A stretch of DNA of 64,000 nt from Cellulomonas xylanilytica (lineage in GTDB: Bacteria > Actinomycetota > Actinomycetes > Actinomycetales > Cellulomonadaceae), in assembly GCF_007989805.1 (NCBI RefSeq), contig NZ_BJUB01000008.1:62001-126000 (forward strand). Reading direction: 5' to 3'. Below are positions 61,010-64,000 of this stretch, piece after piece (position 1 is the first letter of the stretch; each line of letters opens with the position of its first letter). Under the pieces are notes generated by a model that saw only the letters and a program-made list of their open reading frames with translations, was not told the DNA's origin and ran no database searches. The translations under genes were made by a program, and so were the position numbers.

Positions 61010-61708
61010 GTGCTGGAGGGGTGGGCCCTGGCCCTCGTAGGTTCCCCGTGGATCTTCGTCGTGCTCTATCTGTTCGCCACCATCGACGGGTTCTTCCCGC
61101 CGGTCCCGAGCGAGTCGATCGTCATCGCGCTGTCCGCCGTGGCCATGGCCGAGGGCACGCCGAACCTGGCCCTGATCATGCTGGTCGCGGCGGCCGGCGC
61201 CTGGTCCGGCGACCAGATCGCGTACCAGATCGGCACCAAGGTCAAGGTGCGTGACCTGCGCTTCCTGCGGTCCGCCAAGGGTCAGGCGGCCGTCGACTGG
61301 GCCGAGAACGCTCTGGAGAACCGCGGCGCGGCGTTCATCATCGCCGCCCGCTACATCCCGATCGGCCGCGTCGCGGTGAACATGACCGCGGGGGCGGTCG
61401 GCTACAGCCGGCGCCGGTTCATGGGACTCACCGCCATCGCCGCCGTCACGTGGGGCTGCTACTCGGCGCTCATCGGGATCGGCGCCGGTGCCTGGCTGCA
61501 CGACCACACGCTCGTCGCGGTCGCGGTCGGCGTCGTCGGGGGGCTCGCGATCGGCCTGGTCGTCGACTGGGTGCTGCGGAAGCTGACCCACCACCGTCCG
61601 GTCGTGGAGGGCGCTCAGGCGCCCCGGGTGGCCGGCGAGGAGGTCGTCCCGCAGGCGCAGGCGAGCGCTCCGGTCACAGGACGCTCACGATCCGACCCCG
61701 CCGCCTAA
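61010..61708 (+). CDS. DedA-family membrane protein
   Basis: A 232-residue membrane protein of the DedA/SNARE-associated family, linked to phospholipid (undecaprenyl phosphate or phosphatidylethanolamine) flipping and envelope homeostasis. It shows FATIDGFFPPVPSESIVIAL near the N-terminus, the conserved ARYIPIGRVAVNMTAGAVGY re-entrant loop with its Arg and Pro, and TM segments at about 10-30, 45-65, 135-160 and 168-190. GTG start with GGAG 10 nt upstream. Confidence 0.88.
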   Translation: MLEGWALALVGSPWIFVVLYLFATIDGFFPPVPSESIVIALSAVAMAEGTPNLALIMLVAAAGAWSGDQIAYQIGTKVKVRDLRFLRSAKGQAAVDWAENALENRGAAFIIAARYIPIGRVAVNMTAGAVGYSRRRFMGLTAIAAVTWGCYSALIGIGAGAWLHDHTLVAVAVGVVGGLAIGLVVDWVLRKLTHHRPVVEGAQAPRVAGEEVVPQAQASAPVTGRSRSDPAA

Positions 61709-61748
61709 CGATCCGGTATCACCGTGTCATTTCGCCCATGACTGTGCT

Positions 61749-61754
61749 TACTCT
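61749..61754 (+). promoter_or_regulatory. Possible -10 box for the lipoprotein gene
   Basis: TACTCT (61749-61754) with TGTCAT (61725-61730) 18 bp upstream could drive the lipoprotein gene at 61847, giving a leader of about 85 nt. Weak consensus match. Confidence 0.3.
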
Positions 61755-61846
61755 CTGACTGTGTCGACGTCGCGGTCGGCGCTCCCGTGCCTGATCACAC
61801 CCCCGGGGGTGTGGTCCGGCATGGCCGGATGCAGACAGGGGGCGAG

Positions 61847-62443
61847 ATGGGCGTGCGTGGACGGTGGGTCGTCGGCCTCATGCTGCCCCCTGCGCTGCTC
61901 CTGGGCGTCACCGCGTGCAGCAGCCCGGGTGAGCAGGCGCAGGACGCGCCCACCGCGGTGGTGGTCAACGACGCCGACTGCCTCTCGTCGCAGGTCCTCA
62001 CCGACCTGGGTCTGGTGGCGGCCGGCGCGACCAGCGACACAGGGACCCCGCACGCGGACGCCCCCGACGCCGGTCGCGTGCCGGACGACTTCCTCCCCGT
62101 CAGCGTCGTCGTCTGCGCGCCGGGAGGGACCCTGCAGGACTCGTCCGGCACGTGGGTGGCGCTGACCGCGAGCCGCCGTGAGGGCGACCTCGACCCGCTC
62201 GTCGCGGCACTGCGCCGGCCCTCGGCGCAGCGTGGCGGGACGTGCAGCAGCGCCTCCGTCACGGCTCCCTCGCTCTGGCTCGTCGACGCCCTGGGTCGCG
62301 CCGTCCGTCCGGTGTGGCCGACGGACCGCTGCGGGTCCCCGCAGGAGGCGGTCTCGGTCGCCCTGGAGGCGCTCGAGGAGACGGACAGCGAGCAGTACCC
62401 GGTCCGGCTCGTGATCCCCGCGGAGCCGACGGCGCAGCGGTGA
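61847..62443 (+). CDS. Putative lipoprotein
   Basis: A 198-residue protein with a lipoprotein signal peptide ending in LGVTAC (Cys at residue 24), so it should be attached to the outer face of the membrane. The mature part has three further Cys (near CLSSQ, VCAPGG and TCSSAS) and no recognised domain. ATG at 61847 with AGGGGG upstream; an earlier in-frame ATG at 61829 is less likely. It is convergent with the TetR-CoaA gene; a short CAGCGG-TGAG-CCGCTG hairpin at 62435-62450 overlaps its stop. Confidence 0.78.
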   Translation: MGVRGRWVVGLMLPPALLLGVTACSSPGEQAQDAPTAVVVNDADCLSSQVLTDLGLVAAGATSDTGTPHADAPDAGRVPDDFLPVSVVVCAPGGTLQDSSGTWVALTASRREGDLDPLVAALRRPSAQRGGTCSSASVTAPSLWLVDALGRAVRPVWPTDRCGSPQEAVSVALEALEETDSEQYPVRLVIPAEPTAQR

Positions 62444-62454
62444 GCCGCTGAGCG

Positions 62455-64000
62455 CTACAGCTTGCGCAGCCGCACCCGTTCCACCGCGTGGTCGCTGTCC
62501 TTGGTCAGGACGAGGGTGGCGCGGCTGCGCGTGGGCAGGATGTTCTGCACGAGGTTGGGCTGGTTGATCGAGTCCCAGATCCGCTCGGCGCGCTCCACGG
62601 CCTCGTCGTCGCTCAGCGCGGCGTACCGGTGGAAGTACGACTCGGGTCGGGCGAACGCCGTCTGCCGCAGCGCCAGGAAGCGGTCCACGTACCAGCGCCG
62701 CACGTCGCTGGTGCGGGCGTCGACGTAGATCGAGAAGTCGAAGAAGTCGCTCACGGCCAGGTTGGACGTGCCCTCGGCGGTCGGCCGGGCGGGCTGGAGC
62801 ACGTTGAGCCCCTCGACGATGAGCACGTCGGGGCGGTTCACGACAATCTCGCGGCCGGGCAGGATGTCGTAGGTCAGGTGGTCGTAGACAGGGACGCTGA
62901 CCTCGGGCCGGCCGGCCTTCACCTTGGAGACGAACCGGAGCAGCGCGCGGCGGTCGTAGGACTCGGGGAAGCCCTTGCGGTCCATCAGCCCGCGGCGCTC
63001 GAGCTCGGCGTTGGGGTAGAGGAACCCGTCGGTGGTGATCAGCTGGACCCGTGGCGTCGCCGGCCACCGCGCCAGGAGCTCGCGCAGGAGTCGCGCGGTG
63101 GTGGACTTGCCGACGGCGACGGAGCCCGCGACGCCGATCACGAACGGCGTCCCGCCGACGTCCTCGCGCAGGAACGTGCTCGACGCGGCGTGCAGCCCGC
63201 GGGTGGCCTCGATGTGCAGGTCGAGCAGCCGGGAGATGGGGCGGTAGATGGCGTCGACCTCGGCGAGGTCGATCGGGTCCCCGAGGCCCGCGAGGCGTTC
63301 GACGTCGGCGTCGGTGAGCGGCAGCGGCGTGGACGCGGAGAGCCGGGTCCAGGCGGCGCGGTCGAGGTCGACGTAGGGCGACGCCGGTGCCACGGCGGCG
63401 GGCCGGGGCGTGTGCACGGGAGGGACGGGATCGGCGGTGGTGGGCGCGCCGAAGCCCAGGAGCACCGCACGCACCCCGGCGTCGAACTCCCGGCGGGCGG
63501 CGTCGGTCGGGGTGCCCCTGCCGGGCCCGGCCTGCAGGATCTCCGTCATCACCCAGCCGTGGACCTGGGACCAGAGCGTGCGGGCGATGGTCTCGGTGTC
63601 GCCCGTGAGCTCGCCGCGGTTCACGGCGTCCTGCGTCCGGGCGACGTGGTCGTCGAGCGACAGGCCCCCGCGCTGTGCGGAGGCGTCGGTCGCCTCTCCG
63701 GCGGTGATGCTCGGGGTGAACATCACCGTGTACTCCAGCGGGTGCTCGAGCGCCCAGTCGCGGTACGCGTGCGCGCCGCGGAGCAGCCGGTCGACGCCGT
63801 GCAGCGTGTCGATCGGCGCCAGGGCCCGGTCGAGCCCCGCGAACGCCTCCATGATCGCCGCGTCGACGAGCGCGGACTTGCTGCCGAAGTGGGTGTACAC
63901 CCCGATGGTCGAGCAGCCGGAGAGCGCGGCGATGCGGCGCACGGTGAGAGCGGCCGGGCCCTCGGTGCCGAGGATCTTGACGGTCTCGGCGAGGATCCGG
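62455..64000 (-). CDS. coaA: TetR regulator fused to type I pantothenate kinase (5' end outside the window)
   Basis: One open frame runs from the window edge (first full codon at 63999) to the stop, giving 514 visible residues. Residues about 1-45 are a TetR HTH ([30 protein letters not shown]); about 60-170 are a complete TetR ligand domain with the WSQVHGWVM helix. A Pro/Ala linker follows (about 172-205). Residues about 205-514 are type I pantothenate kinase: [13 protein letters not shown], Walker [61 protein letters not shown] and the C-terminal [18 protein letters not shown]. CoaA phosphorylates pantothenate, the committed step of CoA synthesis. An internal GTG at 63417 would give a normal 320-residue CoaA, but no stop codon separates the two parts. 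Confidence 0.88.
   Translation of the reverse strand, partial: RILAETVKILGTEGPAALTVRRIAALSGCSTIGVYTHFGSKSALVDAAIMEAFAGLDRALAPIDTLHGVDRLLRGAHAYRDWALEHPLEYTVMFTPSITAGEATDASAQRGGLSLDDHVARTQDAVNRGELTGDTETIARTLWSQVHGWVMTEILQAGPGRGTPTDAARREFDAGVRAVLLGFGAPTTADPVPPVHTPRPAAVAPASPYVDLDRAAWTRLSASTPLPLTDADVERLAGLGDPIDLAEVDAIYRPISRLLDLHIEATRGLHAASSTFLREDVGGTPFVIGVAGSVAVGKSTTARLLRELLARWPATPRVQLITTDGFLYPNAELERRGLMDRKGFPESYDRRALLRFVSKVKAGRPEVSVPVYDHLTYDILPGREIVVNRPDVLIVEGLNVLQPARPTAEGTSNLAVSDFFDFSIYVDARTSDVRRWYVDRFLALRQTAFARPESYFHRYAALSDDEAVERAERIWDSINQPNLVQNILPTRSRATLVLTKDSDHAVERVRLRKL

Overview
The window is GC-rich (clearly above 70 % by eye), uses many GTG and some TTG starts, and carries actinobacterial-type genes throughout. 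The gene order tRNA-Trp, secE, nusG, rplK, rplA, rplJ, rplL, rpoB, rpoC, rpsL, rpsG, fusA, tuf, then the S10, spc and alpha operons, then truA, rplM, rpsI, glmM and coaA, is the core translation locus of Actinobacteria. The protein details (LAxTG sortase-E type anchor, DUF5709-like protein, Lys/Ala-rich tail on L15, CHAT/subtilase/sigma island) suggest Micrococcales, probably a Cellulomonas-like species. That placement rests on recalled family resemblance, not on a database search.

Layout. 1-9604 is accessory and housekeeping: two tandem MFS exporters, murB, a GntR regulator with a membrane protein and a clear operator, a histidine kinase/response regulator/adenosine deaminase operon, a MerR-VOC fusion regulator with a textbook 19-bp-spacer promoter, and an aspartate aminotransferase. 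9870-12871 is tRNA-Trp, secE, nusG, rplK and rplA, with a duplicated 77-bp element between rplK and rplA. 12893-18232 is a four-gene island wedged between rplA and rplJ: a cytoplasmic subtilase, a sigma factor, a small beta-rich protein and a divergent TPR-CHAT protease. 18241-32341 holds rplJL, rpoBC and the str operon (rpsL, rpsG, fusA, tuf). 32362-50922 holds a small lipoprotein, the S10 and spc operons, secY-adk-map, a sortase-anchored surface protein, infA, rpmJ, rpsM, rpsK, rpoA and rplQ. 50989-64000 holds a hydrolase, a polyphosphate-glucokinase-like ROK protein, truA, a DUF5709-like protein, an ABC-F protein, a divergent lysE/lysG pair, rplM-rpsI, glmM-def, a DedA protein, a lipoprotein and a pantothenate kinase.

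How the genes work together. Most of the window makes ribosomes, RNA polymerase, elongation factors and the SecYE translocon. Its transcription units end at strong GC-rich hairpins without U-tracts and are punctuated by short perfect stem-loops between genes. Several single genes appear to be leaderless, with a TANNNT box 6-8 nt before the start codon.

The observations most worth following are: (1) the TPR-CHAT protease, subtilase, sigma factor and small-protein island, which parallels the type III-E CRISPR Csx29/Csx30/sigma arrangement but has no CRISPR components here; (2) a pantothenate kinase fused in frame behind a complete TetR regulator at the right edge; (3) a 26-nt stem-loop element shared (25 of 26 identical) by the rpsL and rpsJ leaders; (4) the MerR-VOC fusion and its operator; and (5) the duplicated element at the rplK stop codon.
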